From Cohnella abietis (GTDB lineage: Bacteria > Bacillota > Bacilli > Paenibacillales > Paenibacillaceae), in assembly GCF_004295585.1 (NCBI RefSeq), contig NZ_AP019400.1:1765501-1829500 (forward strand): a stretch of 64,000 nt of DNA. The letters are read 5' to 3'. The notes under the pieces were generated by a model. That model saw nothing but the letters and a program-made list of their open reading frames with translations. It made no database searches and was not told where the DNA came from. A program made the position numbers and the translations under genes. Positions 42,710-52,959 of this stretch are shown in pieces (the stretch's first letter is position 1; each line of letters begins with the position of its first letter).

Positions 42710-44059
42710 ATGAAAGCCGCGAATGTGACGGTTCCGACCCCATCTTCGCATACCGTGACCCGCATATTGGCGCGAAAGGGCGGCACATCGTTCCTGATCA
42801 ATGTTACGGGTATGATTATCGCTTTTCTGCTGCAGGTCATCTTGGCTCGTGAGCTTGGTGTCGACGGATATGGTCATTATTCCTTTGTTATGACTGTACT
42901 AACATTCCTGGTCTTTCCGGCGAAGCTTGGCTTCGATACAACGATCGTTAGATATGTATCTGCTTACCGCTCGCAGCAGGAATGGGGAGCCGTAAAGGGC
43001 TTGCTTCGATACTCGAACCAATGGTCCTTGGGTTTATCGCTAGCCGTTGTTCTCATTGGCTTTGGCATACTTTGGGCCAATAAGGGGAGTATGGATTCTG
43101 ATTTATTCAACACCTTTACGATTGGGCTGCTTTTCGTTCCCTTTCTGGCTCTAGCGACGCTTAGGCAAAGTGCTTTACAGGCATTGAATGAGGTGCTCTT
43201 CGCTCAGATGCCTGAGAAAATCATACGTCCTATCCTGCTAATTGGTTGTCTGTACACAGCAGTATATGTATGGAGTGCTCCTTCTAAGGCTCCTATGGCG
43301 ATGCTTCTATTCGGAGTTTCACTGGGCATTACCTATGCACTTGGCGCTTGGGTGCTCCGCAAGAAGACGAGCTCTCATCTGCGGAATCAAGAAGCTAAAT
43401 TTCATTCCCAAGCGTGGATGAAGACATCATTGTCGCTCATGATGAACGCTGGCATCTATCTGATCCTCGGACAGATGGGAGTACTCATGATGGGGATGCT
43501 GCATGGCACTGATGAATCGGGCATTTTCTCCGCAGCGGTTCGCATTGCAGCATTAGTTACCTTCGCCATGACGGCGATTAACATGACGGCAGCGCCGCTA
43601 ATGTCGGCAGCTTACGCACAGAAGGACATGAAACGGCTACAGAAAATATGCACGACCTCGGGTATAGCTTCACTTGCTTTTGCGGGAGGTGTGTTCCTTT
43701 TCCTCTTACTGTTCGGCAAGAAGGTAATGGCGGTATTCGGAGCAGAGTTCGAGGTTGGTTATGTACCGCTCCTTATTATGGCGGCGGGGCAGTTTGTTAG
43801 CGCATTGTGTGGACAGACCGGCATGGTTATGACCATGACAGGTCATGAAAGCATACTGACCAAAGCATTGGTTGTATCCGCGCTGTTGAATGTGGCATTG
43901 AATGCCATTCTTATTCCGTCCTACGGGATGGAGGGAGCAGCGGTGGCGACGTTCGTGGCGGGCTCTTTCTGGCCTATCGCGATGGTATTCGTCGTCCGTA
44001 GCAAGCTGAAGATTGATACAAGCGTACTTCAAGCCTTGGTAAATCGTAAGCGAGGGTGA
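42710..44059 (+). CDS. Oligosaccharide flippase (Wzx/MATE-like)
   Basis: The 449-residue protein starts at ATG 42710 after AAAGGGGAG; a three-codon ATG-AAA-TGA frame overlaps the start. About 12-14 membrane helices are evident (FLINVTGMIIAFLLQVILA, VDGYGHYSFVMTVLTFLVF and others). The early GVDGYGHYS motif is typical of polysaccharide flippases. It would turn lipid-linked EPS units across the membrane. It follows the dehydratase by 38 bases and overlaps the next gene start region. Confidence 0.88.
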   Translation: MKAANVTVPTPSSHTVTRILARKGGTSFLINVTGMIIAFLLQVILARELGVDGYGHYSFVMTVLTFLVFPAKLGFDTTIVRYVSAYRSQQEWGAVKGLLRYSNQWSLGLSLAVVLIGFGILWANKGSMDSDLFNTFTIGLLFVPFLALATLRQSALQALNEVLFAQMPEKIIRPILLIGCLYTAVYVWSAPSKAPMAMLLFGVSLGITYALGAWVLRKKTSSHLRNQEAKFHSQAWMKTSLSLMMNAGIYLILGQMGVLMMGMLHGTDESGIFSAAVRIAALVTFAMTAINMTAAPLMSAAYAQKDMKRLQKICTTSGIASLAFAGGVFLFLLLFGKKVMAVFGAEFEVGYVPLLIMAAGQFVSALCGQTGMVMTMTGHESILTKALVVSALLNVALNAILIPSYGMEGAAVATFVAGSFWPIAMVFVVRSKLKIDTSVLQALVNRKRG

Positions 44060-44061
44060 TA

Positions 44062-45189
44062 ATGATGAACCGTAAAATTAAAGTACTTCACATGGTCGGT
44101 AAAATGCATCCAGGAGGTATCGAATCTCTGTTAATGAACGTGTACCGTCATATCGATCGGTCGCGTTATGAATTTCATTTCGGGGTGCAGACGGAGGAGA
44201 AGGCGTTCTACGACGATGAAATTGCGGCTCTTGGCGGAACTATCGTGAGGCATCCCCATCCTAACAAAGGCTTGTGGAATTTCCGCCGAGCATTAGCATC
44301 CAATTTGCAAAATCATGGACCTTATGATGCGGTACACAGTCATATTTTCGGATTTAGCGGGTACGTGCTTAAGATAGCCAAGGAGATGGGTGTACCGGTA
44401 AGAATCAGTCACAGCCACAATACGAATGATAGCAAGCGCGGCACATGGATTCGCACCCTGTACCGAGCACACATGCGCAGGTTGATTCGATCTAATGCGA
44501 CAGGAATGCTTGGCTGCTCCAATGCGGCATGTGAATCGCTCTTCGGAACGAAATGCTGGGGAGATCGGAGGGTAACGGTATTTCCAAATGCCATTGATCT
44601 ATCCGAATATGCCACATTACCTGTAAGCAGAATGAAGGCAAGAGAGGGACTAGGCCTGCCGCGGAACAGGTTCATCGTCGGACATATTGGGAGATTCAGC
44701 CGACAGAAAAATCATGCCTTCCTACTCGAACGATTCGAGGCATTCCTCTATGTTCGACCTGATGCGCATCTTTTACTTATTGGTGATGGCCCGCTGCGAG
44801 CAGAGATGGAAGCAAAAGCTATCGAACTGGGATTGGAGGATTATGTATCGTTCCTAGGCGTTCGCAAGGACGTTCCCGAGCTAATGGCAGCAATGGATTT
44901 ATTTCTCCTTCCCTCACTTTACGAAGGGTTAGGAATCGTACTCATTGAAGCACAAGCCGCAGGCGTTCCTTGCCTAGTATCTGATCGAGTGCCGAAAGAG
45001 GCAGATTTGGGAATTGGATTGGTAGAACGACTTTCTCTGGATAAGGCGGGGGACTGGGCGGGACAGATGCTTAAGCTGGGCGCTCCAGAGAGTTCACCAA
45101 CCTGGGATACCCGTTATCAGGCTATTCGGGATAAAGGATATGACATCGGACAAAGCGTTCTCCAATTGGAGCGGATGTATGGAGGTTAA
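44062..45189 (+). CDS. Glycosyltransferase family 4 (EpsF-like)
   Basis: From ATG 44062 (with GCGAGGG upstream; 44065 is also possible) the protein has 375 residues. The N-terminal half begins KVLHMVGKMHPGGIESLLMN, a typical GT4 start with the GGIE loop. The C-terminal half has FIVGHIGRFSRQKNHAFLLE, DYVSFLGVRKDVPELMAAMD and the EGLGIVLIEAQAAGVPCL motif with the nucleotide-binding glutamates. It adds a sugar to the growing repeat unit on the cytoplasmic side; donor and acceptor cannot be told. The stop overlaps the next start by 11 bases. Confidence 0.9.
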   Translation: MMNRKIKVLHMVGKMHPGGIESLLMNVYRHIDRSRYEFHFGVQTEEKAFYDDEIAALGGTIVRHPHPNKGLWNFRRALASNLQNHGPYDAVHSHIFGFSGYVLKIAKEMGVPVRISHSHNTNDSKRGTWIRTLYRAHMRRLIRSNATGMLGCSNAACESLFGTKCWGDRRVTVFPNAIDLSEYATLPVSRMKAREGLGLPRNRFIVGHIGRFSRQKNHAFLLERFEAFLYVRPDAHLLLIGDGPLRAEMEAKAIELGLEDYVSFLGVRKDVPELMAAMDLFLLPSLYEGLGIVLIEAQAAGVPCLVSDRVPKEADLGIGLVERLSLDKAGDWAGQMLKLGAPESSPTWDTRYQAIRDKGYDIGQSVLQLERMYGG

Positions 45190-46459
45190 GCGGGATGTTC
45201 GCCGTCGTCTGCTCATTATTATCTACACGGTGCTGATCTTCGCTGCTTCCGGCTTACTCTTTCAATGGGATACGGAAACAGGAATTATTTTATTCTTTGC
45301 GATGCTCATTCCACTTGTCGGATTGATGCGCTGGCCGAACTCTCCTAAGCTGCTGTTCATTGGTTTCGTGGTCATGGTGATCGGCAAGCTGGTTTATGTG
45401 CAGACGCTTAATCCGCTTAGAGGACCTGACGAAAAGCATTATTACGAGCAAGTGGTAGCTTTCGCGGATCTCGGCTCCTTCTTCAATTTTGCATGGGAGC
45501 ACATCGTTACGAACTGGTCTAATGCGTCTGCCTATCCAGTCTACGGAATGCTCTACATGCCATTCTTCAAGGGAATGCAGATTGATCATCCGTTGACTAT
45601 TGTCGTATTTAATACTTTGATCTTTCTAGTCGTGGTGCAACAAACCTATCAATTATGTCGAGATCATTTTAACTATCCATTGCCTGAGCTTACTGATAAT
45701 AAATTTCGTTCGTGGATCATATTCGGACTACTCATTAGCCCGTCGTTCATGTTCATGTCGTCTCTATTCGCCAAAGATGTCACCTGCGCCTTGTTAGGAA
45801 TGTATGGAGCTCTGCTGCTCATCCGAAAAAAGTATATATGGTTCATTATTGTGCTGCTATATGCGACGGGCCTCCGGGACTATGCCTTTGTTTATACAGT
45901 CGGGATTTACCTTCTCTATAAGGGTCACTTAAAAACAGCCTTTACTTTCACAGTCGGGGCTGCGGGAATCGTATTCTTATTCACCGGGTTTTCGGGAGTA
46001 ATCAATGCGGGATTGCTTACGCTATTTCTCTTCCTTAGTCCCAACCCCTTTAATCCGGCCAATTGGGACCCTGTAATGATGTATCGAACCGCAGAGGCAC
46101 TGTTCATGTCCTTATCTATTGCAGGTGCAGTAATGGTGTATATCAATGCGCCGGAAACTCGTAAGTTTTACAAAATTGTTCTGTTTGTCCTATTCACGTA
46201 TGCCTGCACTCTCATCTTGGTCGGTTACGTCACGATTGTCACGCGAGAGCTGGATTACGGTGTGGGCACAATTGGAGACAACATGGTACGCAAGAAGCTA
46301 CCGATATTACCACTGCTGTACGTATTCAGCGCTTATACAATGGTTTGGCTAGGCAAGCTGACAAGACCGAAGCGGGTTCATAAGGAGGTGCTTTCATGCG
46401 AGGAAGGGATAAGTTCCGGAGAGCTAAAGCCATACTCAGCATCATTACGTTCACCTTAA
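45179..46459 (+). CDS. Multispanning membrane protein, probable EPS polymerase (Wzy-like)
   Basis: The 426-residue protein, from ATG 45179 with GGAGCGG upstream, has about 9-10 membrane helices. It also has a periplasmic-side loop with LRGPDEKHYYEQVVAFADLG. No family signature is clear, but Wzy-type polymerases are recognised mainly by topology and position. In this operon it is the only candidate besides the flippase. It overlaps the preceding glycosyltransferase gene by 11 bases and the acyltransferase gene by 64 bases. The assignment is by topology and context. Confidence 0.65.
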   Translation: MEVKRDVRRRLLIIIYTVLIFAASGLLFQWDTETGIILFFAMLIPLVGLMRWPNSPKLLFIGFVVMVIGKLVYVQTLNPLRGPDEKHYYEQVVAFADLGSFFNFAWEHIVTNWSNASAYPVYGMLYMPFFKGMQIDHPLTIVVFNTLIFLVVVQQTYQLCRDHFNYPLPELTDNKFRSWIIFGLLISPSFMFMSSLFAKDVTCALLGMYGALLLIRKKYIWFIIVLLYATGLRDYAFVYTVGIYLLYKGHLKTAFTFTVGAAGIVFLFTGFSGVINAGLLTLFLFLSPNPFNPANWDPVMMYRTAEALFMSLSIAGAVMVYINAPETRKFYKIVLFVLFTYACTLILVGYVTIVTRELDYGVGTIGDNMVRKKLPILPLLYVFSAYTMVWLGKLTRPKRVHKEVLSCEEGISSGELKPYSASLRSP

Positions 46460-46998
46460 AAATAGTTCCGAGACCGCTTCTTCGGTGGCTATGGGTATTA
46501 AGCGATGGGCTTCCGGATGTGGTTGGAGTGTCGGTGCGTTATTGTCTGCTGAGAAGACAGGCTCTGCGCTGCGGAGATAACGTGCTTGTCGGGAGAGGGG
46601 TTGAAATCCGTTATCCAGAAAGGCTCGTTATCGGGAGCAATGTCAGCATTCACAAGCAATGCTACTTGGATGCTTTCGGAGGGATTGAAATTGAAAACGA
46701 TGTTTCAATTGCTCATCAGACCTCATTAATATCATTCGAGCACACATGGAATGACGAAGCACTTCCCATTCGTGACAATCCGATTGTTACCGGCAAGATC
46801 CATATACGAAACGATGTGTGGATTGGCTGTGGCTGCCGGATTTTATCGGGGGTAGAGGTGTCAGGAAGATCAGTTGTTGCGGCAGGCTCGGTCGTCACAC
46901 GATCGGTGTCAGCAGGCACGGTAGTTGGCGGAATACCAGCGAAGCTTATTAAAACAATTAAAGGAGGTGGAGGGTATGAACGTTCTGTGGGCTCATGA
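46396..46998 (+). CDS. Left-handed beta-helix acetyltransferase (EPS O-acetylation likely)
   Basis: The 200-residue protein has AAGGAGG eight bases before the ATG. Its C-terminal two thirds are hexapeptide repeats (VEIRYPERLVIGSNVSIHKQ, IENDVSIAHQT, IRNDVWIGCGCRILSG, VVAAGSVVTRSVSAGTVVGG) ending in IPAKLIK. The FEHTWNDEALPI loop carries the His typical of the catalytic site of maltose/galactoside-type acetyltransferases. It could acetylate an EPS sugar. It overlaps the membrane protein gene by 64 bases and the next glycosyltransferase by 23. Confidence 0.85.
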   Translation: MRGRDKFRRAKAILSIITFTLKIVPRPLLRWLWVLSDGLPDVVGVSVRYCLLRRQALRCGDNVLVGRGVEIRYPERLVIGSNVSIHKQCYLDAFGGIEIENDVSIAHQTSLISFEHTWNDEALPIRDNPIVTGKIHIRNDVWIGCGCRILSGVEVSGRSVVAAGSVVTRSVSAGTVVGGIPAKLIKTIKGGGGYERSVGS

Positions 46999-48214
46999 TC
47001 ATACGTTCTATTACAACGAGTCCGGCAAATTTTATTCCGGTGGAAAGCTCCCTTATAAAGTATGGCAGCGATATTTATCCGTATTCGACACTATGACAGT
47101 CGTCGGAAGAGGACGCAAGCTGCCGGCTGACGCCGATCCCGCTGGCAAAACCTTATCAAGCGGACCGAATGTTGATTTTCTCGTCATGCCTTCCCTGAGC
47201 AATCCCATCAATAAGCTGACTAAGAAAGGCTATGTTGACCGGATGCTGACGGATGCCATTTTACAGTCAGATGCAGTCATAGCAAGAATGCCTAGTGAGC
47301 TTGGTTCGGAGGTCATCCGAATTGCCCGGCGATATGGCAAGCCCTTTGCTGTTGAAGTAGTCGCCTGCGCTTGGGACGGGCTATGGAATTACGGCAACCT
47401 GCAAGGCAAGCTATATGCTCCATTTGCTTTTCATAAGACAAAATCTCTAGTGGCGAAGGCGCCATTCGCGATGTACGTAACGGACTCCTTCTTGCAGCAA
47501 AGATATCCTTGTCCTAACGGTCAAGTCGGAGTGTGCTCGAATGTTGAGATTACGGAATCCGGAGAGGAAGTGCTGGAACGTAGGCTTAAGAGAATTCATT
47601 CCTTGGATCAGCGAGAGAAGCTAGTCTTCGGTCTAATTGGTTCTCTTAATGGAAGCACCAAAGGAATTGATGTCGCAATGAAAGCATTAGCTCGGGTAAA
47701 AGGGAAAATTCCACCCTTCGAGTTCCGCATTTTAGGTGACGGCTCACAAGAGAGATGGATGAAGCTAGCTAAGGAATTGTCGCTAACCGATAGCGTCCGA
47801 TTTGACGGAGTATTACCAAGCGGAAACGCGGTGCTGGACTGGCTGGACGAGGTTGATCTCTATATTCAGCCTAGCTTCCAAGAAGGCTTGCCCCGCGCAA
47901 CGATTGAAGCGATGAGCCGAGGCTGTCCCGCAATTGGGTCAACAGCAGGAGGAATACCGGAATTGCTGGAGAAGGCGTGCCTTCACAAGCCAGGCAATGA
48001 TCGGTTACTCGCACAACAGATGGCCGCTTACGCCAATAATCGCAAATGGATGATCAGGCAGGCCGAAAGGAATTTCGCCCGCTCCGCTGATTATTCGAAA
48101 ATCAAGCTAGACGATAGAAGAGAACGGTTCTGGCAATCGTTCCGTGAATATTCTGAAGGATTTGTCGAAGCACGTACTAACGAGCTGGAGAGTGAAGGGA
48201 GAGGAATGGCATGA
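46976..48214 (+). CDS. Glycosyltransferase family 4
   Basis: From ATG 46976 (GGAGGTGGAGGG upstream) the product has 412 residues and starts MNVLWAHDHTFYYNESGKFY. The C-terminal half has FGLIGSLNGSTKGIDVAMKAL, FRILGDGSQERWMKLA and the QEGLPRATIEAMSRGCPAIG donor-binding segment, followed by STAGGIPELL. The enzyme should act on the cytoplasmic side during EPS unit assembly. It overlaps the acetyltransferase gene by 23 bases and the epimerase by four. Donor sugar unknown; a uronic acid is possible given the neighbouring genes. Confidence 0.88.
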   Translation: MNVLWAHDHTFYYNESGKFYSGGKLPYKVWQRYLSVFDTMTVVGRGRKLPADADPAGKTLSSGPNVDFLVMPSLSNPINKLTKKGYVDRMLTDAILQSDAVIARMPSELGSEVIRIARRYGKPFAVEVVACAWDGLWNYGNLQGKLYAPFAFHKTKSLVAKAPFAMYVTDSFLQQRYPCPNGQVGVCSNVEITESGEEVLERRLKRIHSLDQREKLVFGLIGSLNGSTKGIDVAMKALARVKGKIPPFEFRILGDGSQERWMKLAKELSLTDSVRFDGVLPSGNAVLDWLDEVDLYIQPSFQEGLPRATIEAMSRGCPAIGSTAGGIPELLEKACLHKPGNDRLLAQQMAAYANNRKWMIRQAERNFARSADYSKIKLDDRRERFWQSFREYSEGFVEARTNELESEGRGMA

Positions 48215-49248
48215 CAATCCTAATAACGGGAGCCGCCGGCTTTATCGGCTACCATCTTGCCCATCGATTGTTATTGGAAGGTCGGCGTGTCATAGGCGTT
48301 GATAACATGAATGATTATTATGACGTGAAGCTTAAGGAGGATCGTCTTGCCAGAATACAAGATCATCCGAACTTCAGTTTTTACCGGCTCGATATTTGCG
48401 ATATGGCTGCATTGGAAGAAGCGATAGCTGGGGAGAAAATAGAAGCCGTTATTAATTTGGCTGCACAGGCTGGAGTTCGATATAGTCTGGAAAATCCACG
48501 TGCTTATATCGATTCGAATTTAGTAGGTTTCGGCAATATTCTCGAGCTTTGCAGACACAATAGTGTCCCACATCTCATCTACGCTTCTTCAAGCTCAGTG
48601 TATGGCATGAACGCATCTATGCCTTTCTCAGTTCACGATAATGTAGATCACCCTGTGAGCCTCTATGCCGCAACGAAAAAAGCGAACGAGCTCATGGCTC
48701 ATTCTTACAGTCATCTGTATGGCATACCGACGACGGGACTACGGTTTTTCACAGTATATGGACCTTGGGGTCGCCCAGATATGGCCTATTATTCTTTCAC
48801 CAAGAATATTAGGGAAGGTCGACCGATTCCCGTCTTTAACGAGGGGAAGATGCGCAGGGATTTCACATACATTAACGACATTGTTGAAGGCATCGTTCGC
48901 ATTATCCCTCTTGCTCCGGAGAGCAATCCAGATTGGGATAGAGAGCAAGCAGATCCAGGGAGCAGCAGCGCACCCTATCGGGTTTACAATATCGGCAACC
49001 ACCAGCCAGTTCCGCTTATGACGATGATTCGGACCATTGAGCAGGCTGTTGGTAAACCAGCAGAAATCGAGTATAAGCCTATGCAGCCGGGAGATGTGAC
49101 GGCAACCTACGCGGACATCGACGAATTGCGGCGCGATACCGGCTTCTATCCATCAACTCCTATTGAGGAAGGCTTGCGTCGGTTTGTTGACTGGTACAAA
49201 GAATATGAAGATGAGAGGGCGTTGGTCGCACAAGGTTCAGCCACTTAA
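48211..49248 (+). CDS. UDP-glucuronate 4-epimerase-like SDR
   Basis: The 345-residue protein starts MTILITGAAGFIGYHLAHRL. It has DNMNDYYDVKLKEDRL, typical of UDP-glucuronate 4-epimerases, and the active site SSSSVYG with YAATKKANELMAHSY. RFFTVYGPWGRPDMA and RDFTYINDIVEGI complete the pattern. It would turn UDP-glucuronate into UDP-galacturonate. GalU and Ugd, encoded further down the operon, supply UDP-glucose and UDP-glucuronate, so the three enzymes form a consistent path. It overlaps the preceding gene by four bases. Length is normal. Confidence 0.88.
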   Translation: MTILITGAAGFIGYHLAHRLLLEGRRVIGVDNMNDYYDVKLKEDRLARIQDHPNFSFYRLDICDMAALEEAIAGEKIEAVINLAAQAGVRYSLENPRAYIDSNLVGFGNILELCRHNSVPHLIYASSSSVYGMNASMPFSVHDNVDHPVSLYAATKKANELMAHSYSHLYGIPTTGLRFFTVYGPWGRPDMAYYSFTKNIREGRPIPVFNEGKMRRDFTYINDIVEGIVRIIPLAPESNPDWDREQADPGSSSAPYRVYNIGNHQPVPLMTMIRTIEQAVGKPAEIEYKPMQPGDVTATYADIDELRRDTGFYPSTPIEEGLRRFVDWYKEYEDERALVAQGSAT

Positions 49249-49273
49249 TTTACTAAGCTAAAGGAGGGAAATA

Positions 49274-51067
49274 ATGAAGAAAATCGCCCACGTCTGTACG
49301 TCGGCAACGAGTCACAAAATACTAGTCGATAAGCTAGAGCTACTAAGAAATAACGGTTATGACGTGCATCTTATTTCCTCCAGTGAAGGGTATATCGATG
49401 AGGTCGTGGCGGGAACGAATCTCAAGCTTCATATTATTCCGATGAACCGGCAAATACGTCCTTGGGATGATCTGAAGTCCACTTGGCAGCTTCGACGTCT
49501 TTTCAAGAAGGAAAAATTCGATATCGTCCATACGCACACGGCGAAGGCTGGCGTCCTAGGAAGAATAGCAGCAAAGCTGGCAGGCATTCCGCTTATCCTT
49601 CATACGAGTCATGGTTTACCCTTCTTCGAGGGGCAATCTAGAAAGGCATTTCATCTATATCGGTTATTAGAGGCAATCGGCGCGAGATTCTGTCATGCCC
49701 TGTCCTCCCAGAACCGTGAGGATATACCGAAGCTGCGCACGCTAGCTCCAAACAAGCCCGTATTCTGGGAAGGCAACGGTGTTGATCTGGACAAGCTTAC
49801 TAAGGAGCAGCACAAAATAACCGATCCATCCTTATCGCTACTGAGGACGGCATATGAAATACCGCCTGAGCGCGGTGTGCTACTGATGGCAGCGCGGTTC
49901 GAGCCAGTGAAGAACCATGCCATGCTGCTGTCAGCATTGAGCAGCTTAAAGTCGAAAGATCAGCTGAGCTTTATTACCCTGTTGGCAGGCAAGGGGCCGT
50001 TAGAGTCAACGATTAAGCAACAGATTAGTGAGCTTGGACTGAACAATGACGTTCTAATGATTGGGCATCAATCACCACTCTATCAACACCTGAAGTTAGC
50101 TGATGCTGTCGTTCTGACCTCCGATAAGGAGGGAATTCCCCGGATTGTAATGGAAGCAATGGCTTTCAGCAAGCCCGTTATTGCGACTAATGCACTGGGG
50201 ACACGAGAGCTAGTAAAGCATGAGAAGACCGGAGAACTGATTCCATTAGGGAGAGCAGATTTGCTAGCAGATTCCTTAATGAGAGTGATGAACGATGTAG
50301 ATCTGAGACAGCGAATGGGCAAGGAAGCTAGAGAGGTTATTAAGAGCGAATATACCGAACAGCTTGTTGTCCAACGGCTAAGCGCGATGTATAAGGAGCT
50401 TGATCCAGCAGCAGGCAAGGGACTTCTCTCTTGGAGGGATCGTCGTAGGAGAGCATTCGTCAAACGTGCCTTCGATCTTGCTGTTTCCGTTCCGGCCCTA
50501 ATAGTTCTATCACCTGTCTATTTGCTTACAGCTTTACTAGTGAGATTAAAGCTAGGCTCACCTGTACTGTTTAAGCAGGAGCGGCCTGGATTATATGGTA
50601 AACCGTTTCACGTATTTAAGTTCCGAACGATGACGGACAAGAGGGATGCTTCGGGTCAATTGCTTCCTGATGGGGTTAGGCTGACAGCTTTCGGACAGCT
50701 ACTGAGGCGATTAAGCCTAGACGAGCTGCCTCAATTGTTGAATGTCGTCAAAGGAGACATGAGTCTCGTCGGACCACGACCCTTATTAATGGAATATTTA
50801 GATTTATATACATCTGATCAGGCTAGGCGGCACGATGTTCGTCCGGGAATAACCGGCTGGGCACAGGTGAATGGACGCAACGCCATTTCCTGGGAGGAAA
50901 AATTCCGGCTAGATTGCTGGTACGTTGATAGGCAATCGTTCCTGCTAGATTTGAGAATTGTGATGCTGACTGCTCTAAAAGTAGTTAGGAGAGAAGGAAT
51001 TGCACAGGAAGGCCATGCTACGGTTGGCAAATTTACAGGAGCTAGAACAATGGAGGGATCCTCATGA
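49274..51067 (+). CDS. Fused GT4 glycosyltransferase and PglC-like phosphoglycosyltransferase
   Basis: The 597-residue protein joins two enzymes. Residues 1-375 are a GT4 transferase ([67 protein letters not shown]). Residues about 395-590 are a monotopic phosphoglycosyltransferase: a reentrant membrane helix ([20 protein letters not shown]), [40 protein letters not shown] and [13 protein letters not shown]. The DE pair in SLDE is the catalytic motif of the family. The C-terminal part would load the first phosphosugar on undecaprenyl phosphate; the N-terminal part would add the next sugar. GGAGGG precedes the ATG. Confidence 0.9.
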   Translation: MKKIAHVCTSATSHKILVDKLELLRNNGYDVHLISSSEGYIDEVVAGTNLKLHIIPMNRQIRPWDDLKSTWQLRRLFKKEKFDIVHTHTAKAGVLGRIAAKLAGIPLILHTSHGLPFFEGQSRKAFHLYRLLEAIGARFCHALSSQNREDIPKLRTLAPNKPVFWEGNGVDLDKLTKEQHKITDPSLSLLRTAYEIPPERGVLLMAARFEPVKNHAMLLSALSSLKSKDQLSFITLLAGKGPLESTIKQQISELGLNNDVLMIGHQSPLYQHLKLADAVVLTSDKEGIPRIVMEAMAFSKPVIATNALGTRELVKHEKTGELIPLGRADLLADSLMRVMNDVDLRQRMGKEAREVIKSEYTEQLVVQRLSAMYKELDPAAGKGLLSWRDRRRRAFVKRAFDLAVSVPALIVLSPVYLLTALLVRLKLGSPVLFKQERPGLYGKPFHVFKFRTMTDKRDASGQLLPDGVRLTAFGQLLRRLSLDELPQLLNVVKGDMSLVGPRPLLMEYLDLYTSDQARRHDVRPGITGWAQVNGRNAISWEEKFRLDCWYVDRQSFLLDLRIVMLTALKVVRREGIAQEGHATVGKFTGARTMEGSS

Positions 51068-51750
51068 CAGAGAAGGTACAATGGCTCATTATTATCGGCT
51101 CGGGCGGTCACGGTAAGGTTGCGGCAGATGCTGCTGTAGCCTCCGGTCGCTATCGAGTCGCAGCATTCGCTGATGACAAATATGAATCAGACCGGATTAA
51201 AGGCGGTATTCTCCACGCACCACTGGCTTCTATTCAATCCTTGCTCAACCAGATTGAGGATGCACGAGTTGTTGTAGCGGTTGGAACCAATTCCATCCGT
51301 ATGCAGATAGTCAAACGGCTTAATTTGCCCGAAGAGAAGTACGCCACAATCATTCATCCCAAAGCAGTCATTAGTCCAAGCGCGAAGATTGGTCATGGCA
51401 GTGTCATATTTGCCGGTGCTGTACTAAATGCAGATGCGGTTATCGGCCAACACGCGATTGTTAATTCGAATGCGGTTGTCGAGCATGACTGTGTAATCGG
51501 GGATTTCGTTCATATTTCACCAGCAGTTGCAATGGCTGGAGGTGTCCATATTGAAATGGGGGCACACATTGGAATAGGTGCTTGCCTCATTCCCGGAGTA
51601 TCGGTTGGAGCATGGAGCACGCTAGGTGCAGGTGCTGTCGCCATTCGCGATGTACCAGCCGATTGCACGGCTGTAGGTGTTCCAGCTTCGCATATTCGTG
51701 CCAAAAACGGATTGGTCCCAAGTGTCCATCTGAAGCTAGCAGGCGGTTAA
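51064..51750 (+). CDS. PglD/NeuD-like sugar N-acetyltransferase
   Basis: The 228-residue protein has an N-terminal Rossmann-like part ([19 protein letters not shown]), a middle with [13 protein letters not shown], and hexapeptide repeats ([36 protein letters not shown]). The VEHDC His is the catalytic base in PglD. It would acetylate the 4-amino group made by the aminotransferase next in line. It overlaps the fused transferase by four bases. Family, length and neighbours all agree. Confidence 0.9.
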   Translation: MTEKVQWLIIIGSGGHGKVAADAAVASGRYRVAAFADDKYESDRIKGGILHAPLASIQSLLNQIEDARVVVAVGTNSIRMQIVKRLNLPEEKYATIIHPKAVISPSAKIGHGSVIFAGAVLNADAVIGQHAIVNSNAVVEHDCVIGDFVHISPAVAMAGGVHIEMGAHIGIGACLIPGVSVGAWSTLGAGAVAIRDVPADCTAVGVPASHIRAKNGLVPSVHLKLAGG

Positions 51751-51780
51751 CTACAACAAGAAATGGAAGGGGAGAAAATA

Positions 51781-52959
51781 ATGATTACAGAGCAACAGTC
51801 CCGTATTTATTTGTCCCCGCCGCATTTGGGCGAGAAGGAATTGGAATTTGTTCGAGAGGCTTTCAATACGAATTGGATTGCTCCCTTAGGACCGAATGTC
51901 GAGGGGTTCGAGAAGGATATCGTTTCTTACACAGGCTGCAACGGAGCACTTGCGCTAAGCTCCGGTACCTCGGCCATCCATCTCGCGCTGCGATTAGCCG
52001 GTGTAGGCTCTGGCGATCTTGTATTCGTCTCCTCGCTGACTTTCGTAGCTAGCGTGAACCCGGTTTTGTATTTGGGTGCAGAGCCGGTGCTAATTGACTC
52101 TGATGAAGAAACTTGGAATATGTCCTCGCAAGCGTTGGAGCGAGCGTTCACTAGCGCGGCTCGGAGGGGTAAGTTTCCTAAAGCGTTAATTGTCGTTAAC
52201 CTATACGGACAAAGCGCGGATATGGACCCCATTATGGAGCTATGCAATCGATATGGAGTACCTGTTATCGAGGATGCAGCCGAATCACTGGGTGCGACTT
52301 ATAAAGGAAGAGCGAGTGGTACGATCGGCCAATATGGCATCTATTCGTTTAACGGCAACAAAATCATTACAACCTCAGGCGGCGGAATGCTAATCTCTCA
52401 GGATGAGGTGGCGTTAGATAGAGCAAGACATTGGGCAACTCAGGCGCGCGACCCTGCTAGCCATTATGAGCACACCCAGCTGGGCTACAATTATCGGCTA
52501 AGTAACGTGCTTGCTGGCGTAGGACGCGGACAGCTCGAGGTTCTGAATGAACGAGTTGAAGCGCGGCGTGCCGTCTACAAGCGGTATGAAGATGCGTTCT
52601 CAAAGATTAAAGGCTTCAAGCTTATGCCCGAAGCCGCTTATGGTCAGTCTACTAGATGGCTCACAGCACTAACTATTAATCCAGAAGCAGCAGGTGTGAC
52701 AGCAGATGAGCTTATAGAGGCATTAGCTGCTGAAAATATTGAGGCAAGACCAGTATGGAAGCCGATGCACAGACAGCCTCTGCTTCAAGGATGCGCTTAT
52801 TATCCTCATTCTGAAAATGAGAGCGTCTCTGATCGGTTATTCGAGCAAGGAATATGCTTACCGTCAGGCTCAAGCTTGACCATTCGTGATCAGGATAGAG
52901 TTATCGCTTGTATTGAAGAGCGTATTAGAGGATGGAGGTTCCGACATGAAAGTGCGTAA
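51781..52959 (+). CDS. DegT/DnrJ/EryC1-family sugar aminotransferase (PglE-like)
   Basis: I start at ATG 51781, 11 bases after GGAAGGGGAG; an in-frame ATG at 51763 overlaps that region. The 392-residue PLP enzyme has [55 protein letters not shown] and the catalytic-Lys segment [16 protein letters not shown]. It aminates the 4-keto sugar made by the PglF-like dehydratase. Together with the PglD-like enzyme it would give the diacetamido-trideoxyhexose that starts the EPS unit. The stop overlaps galU by 14 bases. Confidence 0.92.
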   Translation: MITEQQSRIYLSPPHLGEKELEFVREAFNTNWIAPLGPNVEGFEKDIVSYTGCNGALALSSGTSAIHLALRLAGVGSGDLVFVSSLTFVASVNPVLYLGAEPVLIDSDEETWNMSSQALERAFTSAARRGKFPKALIVVNLYGQSADMDPIMELCNRYGVPVIEDAAESLGATYKGRASGTIGQYGIYSFNGNKIITTSGGGMLISQDEVALDRARHWATQARDPASHYEHTQLGYNYRLSNVLAGVGRGQLEVLNERVEARRAVYKRYEDAFSKIKGFKLMPEAAYGQSTRWLTALTINPEAAGVTADELIEALAAENIEARPVWKPMHRQPLLQGCAYYPHSENESVSDRLFEQGICLPSGSSLTIRDQDRVIACIEERIRGWRFRHESA

